From VGEM01 sp033764265 (GTDB lineage Bacteria; Pseudomonadota; Alphaproteobacteria; Rhodospirillales; Rhodospirillaceae), in contig JANRJB010000304.1 of NCBI GenBank assembly GCA_033764265.1, positions 1 through 6,877 on the forward strand: a stretch of DNA of 6,877 nt, written 5' to 3'. Below the pieces are notes generated by a model. That model was not told where the DNA came from and ran no database searches. It saw only the letters and a program-made list of their open reading frames with translations. Below are positions 1 through 6,281 of the stretch, piece by piece. How positions within the stretch are numbered: the stretch's first letter is position 1; every line of letters starts with the position of its first letter. A program made the position numbers and the translations under genes.

Positions 1-1
1 G

Positions 2-922
2 CTGACCTCGCTGGTCTCGGCGCTGATCACCACGCCGCGCGCGGAAATCGCCGAAGCCCCCGGCCTGGCCGCCGCGCTGACCCGGCTGGGCCTCGATGCA
101 GCCGCGGCCGCCGCCACCGCGATCGGGGCCGACACCGCGGCTATCGTCAACAACACCTTGTTGTCGGTTTCGCCCGAGGACGACCGCGCCATGCCCGGCC
201 TGGCCCAGGCGATCGCCGCGGCGTCGCTGCGCTGGCCCGACCGCATCCTGGCCGTGCGCGGCCTGTTGGTGGACGCCGACGCGGCCAAGCAACTCGCGCG
301 GACGGCGGCGGGGTTCTGCGTGCCTCACCGCATCAGCTATGCCTTCACGCCCGGCGCGCCCGCCAAGATCAACGCCGTGCGCGATGCCGGCCTGTTGGCC
401 AAGGCCAAGCTCGAGCGGATCGGCCACGACGACTTCGATACCGCACGCCTGGCCGAGGCCCGGCGCCAGTATCTCGACGTGTATGTGGGCCGCCATGGTG
501 GCCGCAATCCGGCGCTCACCGCGGACTTCTTCGCGCGCCTGCACGCCGCGCGCGCGGCCGAGTTCATCGGCCTCGCCGACGATCAGGGCATGGCCGCCTT
601 CGCGGCCGTGCGCGACCATGGCGCCTTCCTGTCCGTGCCGTTGATCGGCTATCGCGTCGCGGCCGACCGCAAGGCCGGCTACTACCGGCAGATGTGCGCC
701 CGGGTACTTGAAGTCGCGGGCGCGCGCGGCTTGCCGGTGAACTTCGGCGCCGGCGCGGCGCGGTACAAGACGCTGCGCGGCGGCGCCCCGGTGATCGAGT
801 ACATGGTGATCGTGCCGCCGCGCGACACCTGGCTGGGCCGCGCGCTGCGTGCCGCGCTCAGCCGGTCGGAAACCCATCTGCAACGCCTGGTGCCGCGTCT
901 GATCGCCGCCCACGGCGGCTGA
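2..922 (+). CDS. FemAB/GNAT-like acyltransferase (5' end outside window)
   Basis: The frame is open from base 2 to a TGA at 920-922 and gives 306 residues with no start needed, so the gene enters from the left and lacks its N-terminus. A TTG at 158 is an internal leucine, since the upstream codons read as ordinary protein. The C-terminal half resembles the GNAT fold of FemAB/BioF2-type acyltransferases. Fragment residues 207-218 (HGAFLSVPLIGY) look like a core strand, 226-244 like the helix that follows (GYYRQMCARVLEVA), and 248-269 carry NFGAGAARYKTLRGG followed by EYMVI, resembling the 'G...fK..RG....ey' signature of that group. Around 153-180, RRQYLDVYVGRHGGRNP resembles the linker seen in these proteins. 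Such enzymes transfer acyl or aminoacyl groups; the substrate is unknown. It converges on the hydrolase operon with an 8-bp gap, so it probably belongs to another transcription unit. The family call rests on motif resemblance and is moderate. Confidence 0.55.
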   Translation: MTSLVSALITTPRAEIAEAPGLAAALTRLGLDAAAAAATAIGADTAAIVNNTLLSVSPEDDRAMPGLAQAIAAASLRWPDRILAVRGLLVDADAAKQLARTAAGFCVPHRISYAFTPGAPAKINAVRDAGLLAKAKLERIGHDDFDTARLAEARRQYLDVYVGRHGGRNPALTADFFARLHAARAAEFIGLADDQGMAAFAAVRDHGAFLSVPLIGYRVAADRKAGYYRQMCARVLEVAGARGLPVNFGAGAARYKTLRGGAPVIEYMVIVPPRDTWLGRALRAALSRSETHLQRLVPRLIAAHGG

Positions 923-939
923 CACGGCTGTCAGCCGTC
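914..939. terminator. Possible bidirectional terminator palindrome over convergent stop codons
   Basis: CGGCTGACA at 916-924 and TGTCAGCCG at 929-937 form a perfect 9-bp inverted repeat with the loop CGGC. A G-U and a G-C pair at 915/938 and 914/939 can extend the stem to 11 bp. The plus-strand stop TGA (920-922) and the minus-strand stop (TCA, 931-933) lie in opposite arms. The position between convergent genes fits termination in both directions. There is no T-tract on either side, so it is not a classical intrinsic terminator. It could instead protect transcript 3' ends or simply limit read-through. Confidence 0.45.
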
Positions 940-1995
940 CAGCCGCGGCCGCGGAAAGTAACCCTCGTCGGTCAGCCGCGCCATGGTCTCGGCGTACAGC
1001 GTGCGCAACGCGTCCTGGTCCTTCATCGGGTCGTTGAAGCGGTTGGGCGGGGTGATGCTGCGCTTGTATTCCGTGTACAACTCCGTGCGCAGCTGGGCGA
1101 TCATGTTGAACGAATTCTTGCTGTGCCGGTGCGCGCGCAGCTGTTCGATGTCGATCAGCCCGCGCGCCTTCATGCTCTCGCCGGACGGTTTGGCTTCGTT
1201 GATGACGTTGCCCAGGTAGTCGATGATCTTGGTGCCGCCGGCGTTGGTGGATTCCAGATAGCCGCGCTTGCTGACCCAGCCGCCGCAGTTGGTGGAAATC
1301 AGATAGCAGTTGTTCTCGAAGGCGCGCGCCAGCTTGCAGGCGGTCCAGCCCGGAAAGTCGGGCGAATCCCCGGTCGGGTGCAGCAGCACCTCGGCGCCCT
1401 TCATAGCGAACATGCGCGCCACCTCGGGCTTGCTGATCTCCATGCACGGGAACATGGCAATGCGGCCCAGGGCCGTGTCGGCCACCGGGAACAGGGCGTC
1501 CCAGCCTTCCTTCTGAACATAAGCATCAAGGAAATCGTGCGGGCTGGGGCTGATGTGGCTGTGCAGCCGGCGATACTTCAGCACCACCTCGCCCTTGGGA
1601 TTCACCAGAAACGAGCAGTTGAAATAGCGCATCGGCCACTTGGGGTCGTACTCGTAGCAGTTGGCGCCGATGTAGACGCCGAAATCGCGCGCGGCCTGGA
1701 ACAGGGGCTCGAGGTCGGGGCCCGGCACCTCGGTGCAGGCCACGTCAAGCCAGCCTTTCACGCCGCGCGGCCAGCCGACCGGGGCCAGCGTCAGGAACAT
1801 CTCCGGGAAGGTCACCAGCTTCACGTCGCCCAGGCCGTTGCCCAGCCCGCGTTTCATCAGCAACAGCGCCGCGTCCAGGTTCTCGCGCATGATGGCGCGG
1901 CCGTCCGCGGGCGTGTGCACGTCGGCGGTGATCGGCTTGATGATGGTCTGGCAGGCCAGCGCGAAATAGCGCGGCAGGGTTTCGGTCCTGGTCAT
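931..1995 (-). CDS. Nitrilase-superfamily C-N hydrolase B, with Arg at the catalytic Lys position
   Basis: This 354-residue protein is the last gene of the minus operon. Its ATG (1993-1995) overlaps the stop of hydrolase A as ATGA, and GAAGAG lies about 6 nt upstream, so translation is probably coupled. The frame stays open far upstream but only this start matches the family. The nitrilase core is clear: E65 in TFPEMF (general base), C184 in MFPCMEISKPE (nucleophile), then GAEVLLHPTGD (200-210) and RAFENNCYLISTNCGG (224-239). The catalytic lysine expected in 'KYRK' is replaced: residues 140-143 read KYRR, so R143 stands where hydrolase A has K133. The residues after Cys resemble the amidase/carbamoylase branches ('C.(D/E)...PE') more than true nitrilases ('CWE'). 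A C-terminal extension of about 70 residues ends in ETMARLTDEGYFPRP, which matches the tail of A, so the two are paralogues. Family is certain; substrate and activity are unknown. Confidence 0.9.
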   Translation of the reverse strand: MTRTETLPRYFALACQTIIKPITADVHTPADGRAIMRENLDAALLLMKRGLGNGLGDVKLVTFPEMFLTLAPVGWPRGVKGWLDVACTEVPGPDLEPLFQAARDFGVYIGANCYEYDPKWPMRYFNCSFLVNPKGEVVLKYRRLHSHISPSPHDFLDAYVQKEGWDALFPVADTALGRIAMFPCMEISKPEVARMFAMKGAEVLLHPTGDSPDFPGWTACKLARAFENNCYLISTNCGGWVSKRGYLESTNAGGTKIIDYLGNVINEAKPSGESMKARGLIDIEQLRAHRHSKNSFNMIAQLRTELYTEYKRSITPPNRFNDPMKDQDALRTLYAETMARLTDEGYFPRPRLDG

Positions 1996-3065
1996 ACGAA
2001 GCTCTTCTTGTCCTGGCCGGTCGCGGGCGGAACGAACAGGCCTTCGTTCTGCAGCCGGGCGATGTTCTCGCGCGCGGCCTTGATGTTGCCGAGGTCGCCG
2101 CCAGTCGGCGCGGACTTCCACAGTTCCTTGGGCCACAGGCTCTTGCGCGCGTACTGCACGGCGTGCACGTGGGTTTGCAGCTCGTTCAGGAAATTCATCT
2201 GCACCTGGGCGCGCTTCTGGCGCAGCTGTTCGATGTGGATGTCGGCCTGCAGGATGCATTCGCCGGTGGTCTCGGCGATGGTCACCACCCGCCCGGCGTA
2301 ATCGATGATCTGGCTGCGCCCGCGCATGCGGTCGGTGGGGAAATCGCTGCCCAGGAACAGGCCCTGGTTGGCCGAGATCACGTAGCACAGGTTCTCGTAA
2401 GCGCGGCTGCGCTTGCCGATCTCCCAGCCGCCGACGTCTTCCATCAGGAACGGCGCGCGTCCCTCGGACGTGGGATGCAGGATGATCTCGGCGCCGTTCA
2501 ACGCCAGGCAGCGGGCGTTCTCGGGGATGTTGATGTCGAAGCACACCAGGCAGCCCATGCGGCCCAAGGGCGTGTCGGCCACCGGCCACAGCGCGTCGAC
2601 GCCGTAGCGGTCGACGTACTCGGTCATCACGTCGCCCGGCTTGGTCTTGCCGGTGAAGTCGTAGTGCTTGTGGTACTTCAGGATGACTTTGCCCGCGGGC
2701 GAGATGATGAAGGCGGTGTTCCAGTAGCGGTCGGGCCAGTCGTCCATCACCTCCCAGGCCATGCCGGCGATGTAGGCGTCGACTCGTTTGGCCAATTGGC
2801 ACAGCCGGTCGATTTCCGGCCCCGGGATGCGGATGCAGATGATGTCGCGGTCGCGCTGGGTGGTGCCCACGCCGCCGGCTCCGGTCATGAAGAACTCGGG
2901 CAGCACGTAAATCTTCGACGGATTCCAACTGGCGACGCGGTCGATCAGTTCGATCGCGCGGGCCAGGTTCTTTTCCTTGTGCTCCAGTTCCGCCGGGCCG
3001 CCCTTCTTCGGATAGACCGGCCAGACGTTGGTCTGCACGCACGCCGCGGTGTAGATCGGCACCAT
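1992..3065 (-). CDS. Nitrilase-superfamily C-N hydrolase A (amidase-like)
   Basis: A 357-residue member of the carbon-nitrogen hydrolase (nitrilase) superfamily, predicted cytosolic. The full Glu-Lys-Cys triad is visible: E57 in VLPEFF, K133 in LKYHKHYDF and C175 in GCLVCFDINIPE. GAEIILHPTSEG (191-202) and RAYENLCYVISANQG (221-235) are typical later strands. The 'CFD....PE' motif is closer to the amidase and N-carbamoyl amidohydrolase branches than to true nitrilases with CWE, so hydrolysis of an amide or carbamoyl C-N bond is the best inference. Start ATG at 3063-3065 is preceded by GGGGGA about 8 nt upstream and lies 15 bp after the methyltransferase stop. The last four bases overlap the start of hydrolase B. 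About 75 residues follow the core domain, ending in ENIARLQNEGLFVPP, a tail shared with B. The pair may form a hetero-oligomer or process related substrates. No signal peptide is seen. Confidence 0.93.
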   Translation of the reverse strand: MVPIYTAACVQTNVWPVYPKKGGPAELEHKEKNLARAIELIDRVASWNPSKIYVLPEFFMTGAGGVGTTQRDRDIICIRIPGPEIDRLCQLAKRVDAYIAGMAWEVMDDWPDRYWNTAFIISPAGKVILKYHKHYDFTGKTKPGDVMTEYVDRYGVDALWPVADTPLGRMGCLVCFDINIPENARCLALNGAEIILHPTSEGRAPFLMEDVGGWEIGKRSRAYENLCYVISANQGLFLGSDFPTDRMRGRSQIIDYAGRVVTIAETTGECILQADIHIEQLRQKRAQVQMNFLNELQTHVHAVQYARKSLWPKELWKSAPTGGDLGNIKAARENIARLQNEGLFVPPATGQDKKSFV

Positions 3066-3080
3066 GATCGATCCCCCAGG

Positions 3081-3896
3081 TCAGACCCGCGCCGACAGGA
3101 TGTGCGCGGCGAACGGCACCTCGACGCGGCCGTTCACGGCGTAGCGCGCCAGCGCGTCGCGCACGCCCTGGAAGATGCGCCCGCGCGCGTCGTCGTCGTA
3201 GCTTTCCAGCGACTTGCGTGTGAACGGCCCGCCCTGCGACACCGCCGCCAGGAACCCGTCGGCCGATGCGAACGGCGTCGGCTTTTCCAGCGTCACCAGT
3301 TCGATGTCGCGCAGGCCGGCGCCGGCCAGCAGCGCCTTCAGCTTGTCCGCATCGCCCAGCCGGTAGCCGGCGGCGGCGTGCACCTTTTCCGGTTCGATGC
3401 GCGACTCCGCCGCCATGCCCCGGATCAGCGCGCCGTAGGCCGGGCATAAATCGAAGTGCCGCCAGCAGGTCGTCACGAACCGGCCGCCCGGCTTCAGCAC
3501 GCGGCGAACTTCCGCCAGCGCCTTGGCCGGGTCGGGCAGGTGCTGCAGCAGGTGGCAGGCGACCGCCACGTCGAAGCTGGCGGCCGGATAAGTCAGCGCC
3601 ATGGCGTCGCCGACCACCCAGTCGATCGGCGCGCCGGAACTCGGCTTGGCCTTGCCCACGGCCAACATGGCCGGCTGGCCGTCCAGCGCCACCACGCGCC
3701 CCGACGGCCCGGCGGCGACCGCGGCCAGCATTGCCGCCGGCCCGGTGCCGCAGCCCAGGTCGATGACATGGTCGCCCGGCGTGATGGCGGCGCGCGCCAC
3801 CACCTCGGCCGACCAGGGCGCGAACATGGTCGGCACCAGCAGGGAATCGAAGGCCCGCGCGGCCGCCGCCCAGTCGATGCCGTCATCGTGCGACAT
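3081..3896 (-). CDS. Class I SAM-dependent methyltransferase (UbiE-like)
   Basis: A 271-residue soluble methyltransferase. Motif I, the SAM-binding glycine-rich loop, is VIDLGCGTGPAA at 44-55. The acidic end of strand 2 is in VVALDGQPAML (68-78), a GDAM motif at 96-99 would contact the adenine, and FDVAVACHLLQHLPDP (108-123) is the motif that follows in Methyltransf_11/25 proteins. EVRRVLKPGGRFV (129-141) is the post-motif typical of UbiE/COQ5-like enzymes. The C-terminal ~120 residues, with a helical and aromatic-rich stretch, would set substrate choice and are not diagnostic. The start is the ATG at 3894-3896, 16 bp after the Dabb gene. It has no good Shine-Dalgarno site, and a perfect CCGGCGCCGG palindrome (3902-3911) lies where one would be, so expression may depend on translation of the gene upstream. 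The methyl acceptor is unknown; a small molecule is likelier than a macromolecule. Confidence 0.92.
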   Translation of the reverse strand: MSHDDGIDWAAAARAFDSLLVPTMFAPWSAEVVARAAITPGDHVIDLGCGTGPAAMLAAVAAGPSGRVVALDGQPAMLAVGKAKPSSGAPIDWVVGDAMALTYPAASFDVAVACHLLQHLPDPAKALAEVRRVLKPGGRFVTTCWRHFDLCPAYGALIRGMAAESRIEPEKVHAAAGYRLGDADKLKALLAGAGLRDIELVTLEKPTPFASADGFLAAVSQGGPFTRKSLESYDDDARGRIFQGVRDALARYAVNGRVEVPFAAHILSARV

Positions 3897-3912
3897 GCGA
3901 GCCGGCGCCGGG

Positions 3913-4209
3913 TCAGAAGTTGACGTCGGCGATGATGTAATTCTTCACGTTCGGCACGAAGTCGCCGCGGATCACCTTCACGTGCAGCGGGTCCTTCTCG
4001 TAGGTCTGACGGTCGTCGTCGTTGGCGAAGTCGGCGATCAGCAGCCACTCGTAGGGCGCGGTCGGGCCGGCCGGCAGCTTGTTCTTGTGCAGCATCATGC
4101 CCTTCACCACGCCGATGCTCTTCAAGCCGCGCAGGGCTTCCACCACGCGGGCGCGTTCGGCTTCTGACACCTCGTCCTTGAAATTGAACAGTACCGTGTG
4201 GCGATGCAT
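3913..4209 (-). CDS. Dabb-domain (stress-responsive alpha/beta-barrel) protein
   Basis: A 98-residue, single-domain protein of normal Dabb length. Family features in order: an N-terminal strand HTVLFNFKDEVSE (4-16), a helix ERARVVEALRGLKSI with a following VVKGM strand (18-38), WLLIADFANDDDRQTYEKDP (55-74), the conserved LHVKVI (75-80) with H76, and a final strand YIIADVNF at the C-terminus. Dabb proteins are usually ferredoxin-like dimers. Some act on polyketide-like or aromatic compounds (olivetolic acid cyclase is one), but many have no known role. It is the first gene of the minus operon. ATG at 4207-4209 has AGGGAG about 8 nt upstream. The gap to the methyltransferase is 16 bp. An enzymatic or ligand-binding role in the same pathway as the hydrolases is inferred from position only. 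Confidence 0.9.
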   Translation of the reverse strand: MHRHTVLFNFKDEVSEAERARVVEALRGLKSIGVVKGMMLHKNKLPAGPTAPYEWLLIADFANDDDRQTYEKDPLHVKVIRGDFVPNVKNYIIADVNF

Positions 4210-4280
4210 GGCGGGCGCTCCCTATCTTTGTGCGATGTTGGGCGGCTATCCTAGCCAGCGGGCAAGCAGGGGGGCAATTG
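4210..4280. promoter_or_regulatory. Divergent intergenic control region for both operons
   Basis: These 71 bp separate the starts of the two operons and must hold their promoters unless one is transcribed from farther away. On the minus strand, TTGCCC (4277-4272) and TAGGAT (4253-4248) are 18 bp apart and could be a weak sigma-70-type promoter, placing the transcript start about 30 nt before the Dabb ATG. A short dyad, GGCTA-TCC-TAGCC (4244-4256), overlaps that -10 and could be an operator or chance. No convincing plus-strand -35/-10 pair is seen; TTGTGC at 4228-4233 is the best -35-like element but lacks a good partner. No regulator gene lies in the window. Confidence 0.4.
4268..4274 (+). 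promoter_or_regulatory. Ribosome binding site that decides the VOC gene start
   Basis: AGGGGGG ends 6 nt before the ATG at 4281. It favours that ATG over the in-frame TTG at 4230, which has no Shine-Dalgarno site and would put a hydrophobic stretch in front of the basic n-region of the signal peptide. Confidence 0.65.
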
Positions 4281-4823
4281 ATGGCGCGACATCGAGTCCG
4301 GCACGCGGCCCGATTCATGATCCTGTCGCTGGTGGCCGCGATCGGCCAAGCGCCCCCCGCACGCGCTCAGGCGCCGGCCGCCGCGCCGATCGAGATGCGC
4401 GGCATCGGCTGGATCGTGCTGCGCTCGAAGGATCCGGACCGACTCGCCCGGTTCTACGCCGCGCTCGGTTTCCAGGAATGGGCGCGCAGCCCGCGCATCA
4501 TCGGCTTCAAGGCCGGCGGCGGCGCGGCGCTGGAAATCGGCCGGCTCGACGCCGACGCGCCGGATCAGCCGCCGCCGGACAAGCGCACCCAGCGCCAGCA
4601 CACCACCATCGTCGGCACCAAACACGCAGCGCAAGTGGCCGAGCGCGCCAAGGCCGCCGGCGCGCTGTTCGTCGAGACGTACATGTCCGGCCCGGTCGCC
4701 ACCTATTACGTGGCCGACCCCGACGGCAACGTCATCGGTTTCGCCGAGGACGGGCCGATGTGGGGCAATACCGACGAACTGCGCCGCGTGTCCGACGCGG
4801 TCGTGGCCCCGGGCGCGAAGTAA
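4281..4823 (+). CDS. VOC (glyoxalase/bleomycin-resistance fold) protein with signal peptide
   Basis: A 180-residue protein with a predicted Sec signal peptide: basic n-region MARHRVRHAARF, hydrophobic MILSLVAAIG (13-22), and a likely AxA cleavage site near residues 28-31 (ARAQA), so the mature form would be periplasmic or secreted. The remainder is one vicinal-oxygen-chelate domain. GIGWIVLRSKDPDRLARFYA (41-60) followed by ALGF (61-64) is the first beta-alpha unit with the typical 'D...l.rFY..LGF' pattern. AALEIGRL (82-89) and HTTIVGT (107-113) are later strands. TYYVADPDGNVIGFAEDG (141-158) is the hallmark last hairpin. Of the four usual metal-ligand positions, E85 and H107 are present, but the first (commonly His) is W44 and the last (commonly Glu) is G153. 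A canonical glyoxalase metal site is therefore unlikely, and a binding or non-canonical role is possible. It is first in the plus operon, 27 bp before the transporter. Confidence 0.85.
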   Translation: MARHRVRHAARFMILSLVAAIGQAPPARAQAPAAAPIEMRGIGWIVLRSKDPDRLARFYAALGFQEWARSPRIIGFKAGGGAALEIGRLDADAPDQPPPDKRTQRQHTTIVGTKHAAQVAERAKAAGALFVETYMSGPVATYYVADPDGNVIGFAEDGPMWGNTDELRRVSDAVVAPGAK

Positions 4824-4850
4824 ACATTACCTGGTTTGACGAGGGTTGGG

Positions 4851-6215
4851 GTGAGGGGCGTTTCTGCACACTACGAACTCACCCGCGTCCAGCAGCTTGG
4901 CTGGGCGGCCGGCGCCATGGGCACCGGCATGATGATCGGCTCGGTCACTAGCTACGGCCTGTTCATCATGACCAACCTGCTCGGCATCGGCGCGGCCACC
5001 GCCGGGCTCCTGATCGGGCTGTCCAAGTTTTTCGACGTGGTGATCGACCCGGTCATCGGCCGGGTCAGCGACCGCGCCGACACCCGCTGGGGCCGCCGCC
5101 GGCCGTTCCTGCTGGCCGGGCTGTGCATCGCGCCCTTGGGCTTCATCGCGCTGTTCAATGCGCCGGATTTCGGCGCCACCGCGGCGACCACGGCCTATGC
5201 GTTCGCGGTTCTCCTGGTGATCGCGCTCGGCACCTCGCTGTTCATGGTGCCGTACATGACCATGGCCGCGGAGATGACCGGTAATTACAACGAACGCACC
5301 ATCCTCATGTCGCAGCGGGTGTTCTTCAACACCCTCGGCCTCCTGGCCATGACGGTGCTGCTGCCCAACCTGATCGCGCGCTTCGGCGGCGGCGCGGCCG
5401 GCTACGGCACGGCGGGCGTTGTCATGGCCGCCGCCGTGGCCGCGGTGTTCTTCGTCACCTTCTGGACCACACGGCGGGCCAGGTTCGTGCCCAGATCCGA
5501 CGATCAGTCCTACACCTTGAAGGATCAGCTGCGCTTCATCCTGTCCAATCGCTCGTTCGCCTGCTTCATCGGCGCCAAAATCTGCACCTTCCTGGCGCAA
5601 TCCTCGCTGCAGGGCACGTTGTTGCTGTACGGCCGCTATGTGCTCGGCCGCGACGAGCGCTTCCTGGTGCCGTTCGGGACCGGCTATACGCTCGGCAGTG
5701 TGCTTGCGCTGCCATTGTGGGCCTGGCTGACGACGCGGGTGATGGACAAGCGCACGGCGTACATCGTGTCCATCCTCGGGCTTGGCGCGGTGTTCTTGAC
5801 CTGGCTGGCAGCCACGCCGGACGAGCCGACCTGGGTCGCCTTCGCGCGGTTTCTATTGGTGGGCATTTTCTCGGCCGGCAGCATGACGGCCGGCACGGCG
5901 ATGCTGCCCGACGTGATGGAGCTCGACCGCCGCACCACCGGCGTGCGCCAGGAAGGGATGTACGCCGCCGCGTATACGTTGGTGGAAAACGTCGGCAGCA
6001 CCATCGGTCCGGCGTTGCTGGGGCTGGCGCTGGGCGCGGCCGGGTTCGTCGCCACCCGCGGCAAGGACCTGGCCGAACAACCCGAGGTCGCGATCACCGT
6101 GATCACGCTGTGCGTGTCGGTGGTGCCGATGGTGTTTTGCATCCTGGCCGCGGCGATCATGCTGGGCTACACGGTCGACCGCGAGCTTCGGGCCGCGACC
6201 GCCGCGCGGACCTGA
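4851..6215 (+). CDS. GPH-type MFS transporter (glycoside-pentoside-hexuronide:cation symporter family)
   Basis: A 454-residue inner-membrane protein with about 12 predicted membrane spans, the usual size for this family. The family signature is clear: FDVVIDPVIGRVSDRADTRW (61-80) followed by GRRRPFLL, the DP.iG..sDr...r.GrrRP loop between spans 2 and 3 of GPH symporters. In the second half, MLPDVMELDRRTTGVRQEGM (351-370) matches the conserved 'D..e...G.R.eG' segment of the same family. A polar loop at 207-225 separates the halves. Members usually cotransport sugars or glycosides with H+ or Na+, but many homologues carry other compounds, so the substrate is open. I chose GTG at 4851 because GAGGG ends 5 nt upstream. 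TTG at 4836 would add five residues but has no ribosome site, and the first in-frame ATG (4917) falls inside the first span. The gene is 27 bp after the VOC gene and probably cotranscribed with it. Confidence 0.9.
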   Translation: MRGVSAHYELTRVQQLGWAAGAMGTGMMIGSVTSYGLFIMTNLLGIGAATAGLLIGLSKFFDVVIDPVIGRVSDRADTRWGRRRPFLLAGLCIAPLGFIALFNAPDFGATAATTAYAFAVLLVIALGTSLFMVPYMTMAAEMTGNYNERTILMSQRVFFNTLGLLAMTVLLPNLIARFGGGAAGYGTAGVVMAAAVAAVFFVTFWTTRRARFVPRSDDQSYTLKDQLRFILSNRSFACFIGAKICTFLAQSSLQGTLLLYGRYVLGRDERFLVPFGTGYTLGSVLALPLWAWLTTRVMDKRTAYIVSILGLGAVFLTWLAATPDEPTWVAFARFLLVGIFSAGSMTAGTAMLPDVMELDRRTTGVRQEGMYAAAYTLVENVGSTIGPALLGLALGAAGFVATRGKDLAEQPEVAITVITLCVSVVPMVFCILAAAIMLGYTVDRELRAATAART

Positions 6216-6270
6216 GCGCGACCGGACTGCCCGCGCGCGGCGTTTCCGGGTAATGACCTTCAAGGCGAAC

Positions 6271-6276
6271 GGGAGG
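6271..6276 (+). promoter_or_regulatory. Strong ribosome binding site for the SDR gene
   Basis: GGGAGG, followed by ACACC and the ATG at 6282, is a near-ideal Shine-Dalgarno site with 5-nt spacing. It supports this start and hence the hydrophobic N-terminus of the SDR. The rest of the 66-bp gap (6216-6281) has short GC palindromes (for example CCGCGCGCGG at 6231-6240) but no clear terminator or promoter. Confidence 0.7.
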
Positions 6277-6281
6277 ACACC

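Noticed and set aside
96..644. A 182-codon plus-strand frame in the acyltransferase region
   Set aside because: Pro/Arg-rich shadow of the frame that gives acyltransferase-like motifs and continues to base 922.
1996..3447. An upstream extension of the hydrolase B frame, open for about 480 more codons on the minus strand
   Set aside because: It overlaps all of hydrolase A and part of the methyltransferase gene in another frame, its translation is Arg/Ala/Gly-rich without motifs, and the nitrilase homology starts at the ATG at 1995. It is a high-GC open-frame artefact.
1123..3449. Two long plus-strand open frames (392 and 428 codons) antisense to the hydrolases
   Set aside because: Both are mirror frames of well-supported genes, with biased His/Val/Ala/Gly composition and no recognisable domain.
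4230..4280. An upstream TTG start for the VOC protein
   Set aside because: No Shine-Dalgarno site; the ATG at 4281 has AGGGGGG at good spacing and yields a textbook signal peptide.
4827..5600. A 257-codon minus-strand frame under the transporter gene
   Set aside because: Low-complexity Gly/Glu/His/Arg/Ala composition opposite a clear 12-span GPH transporter; antisense artefact.
6216..6281. A terminator between the transporter and SDR genes
   Set aside because: Only weak GC palindromes and a CCGGA/TCCGG pair with an 18-nt loop, no T-tract; not enough to call.
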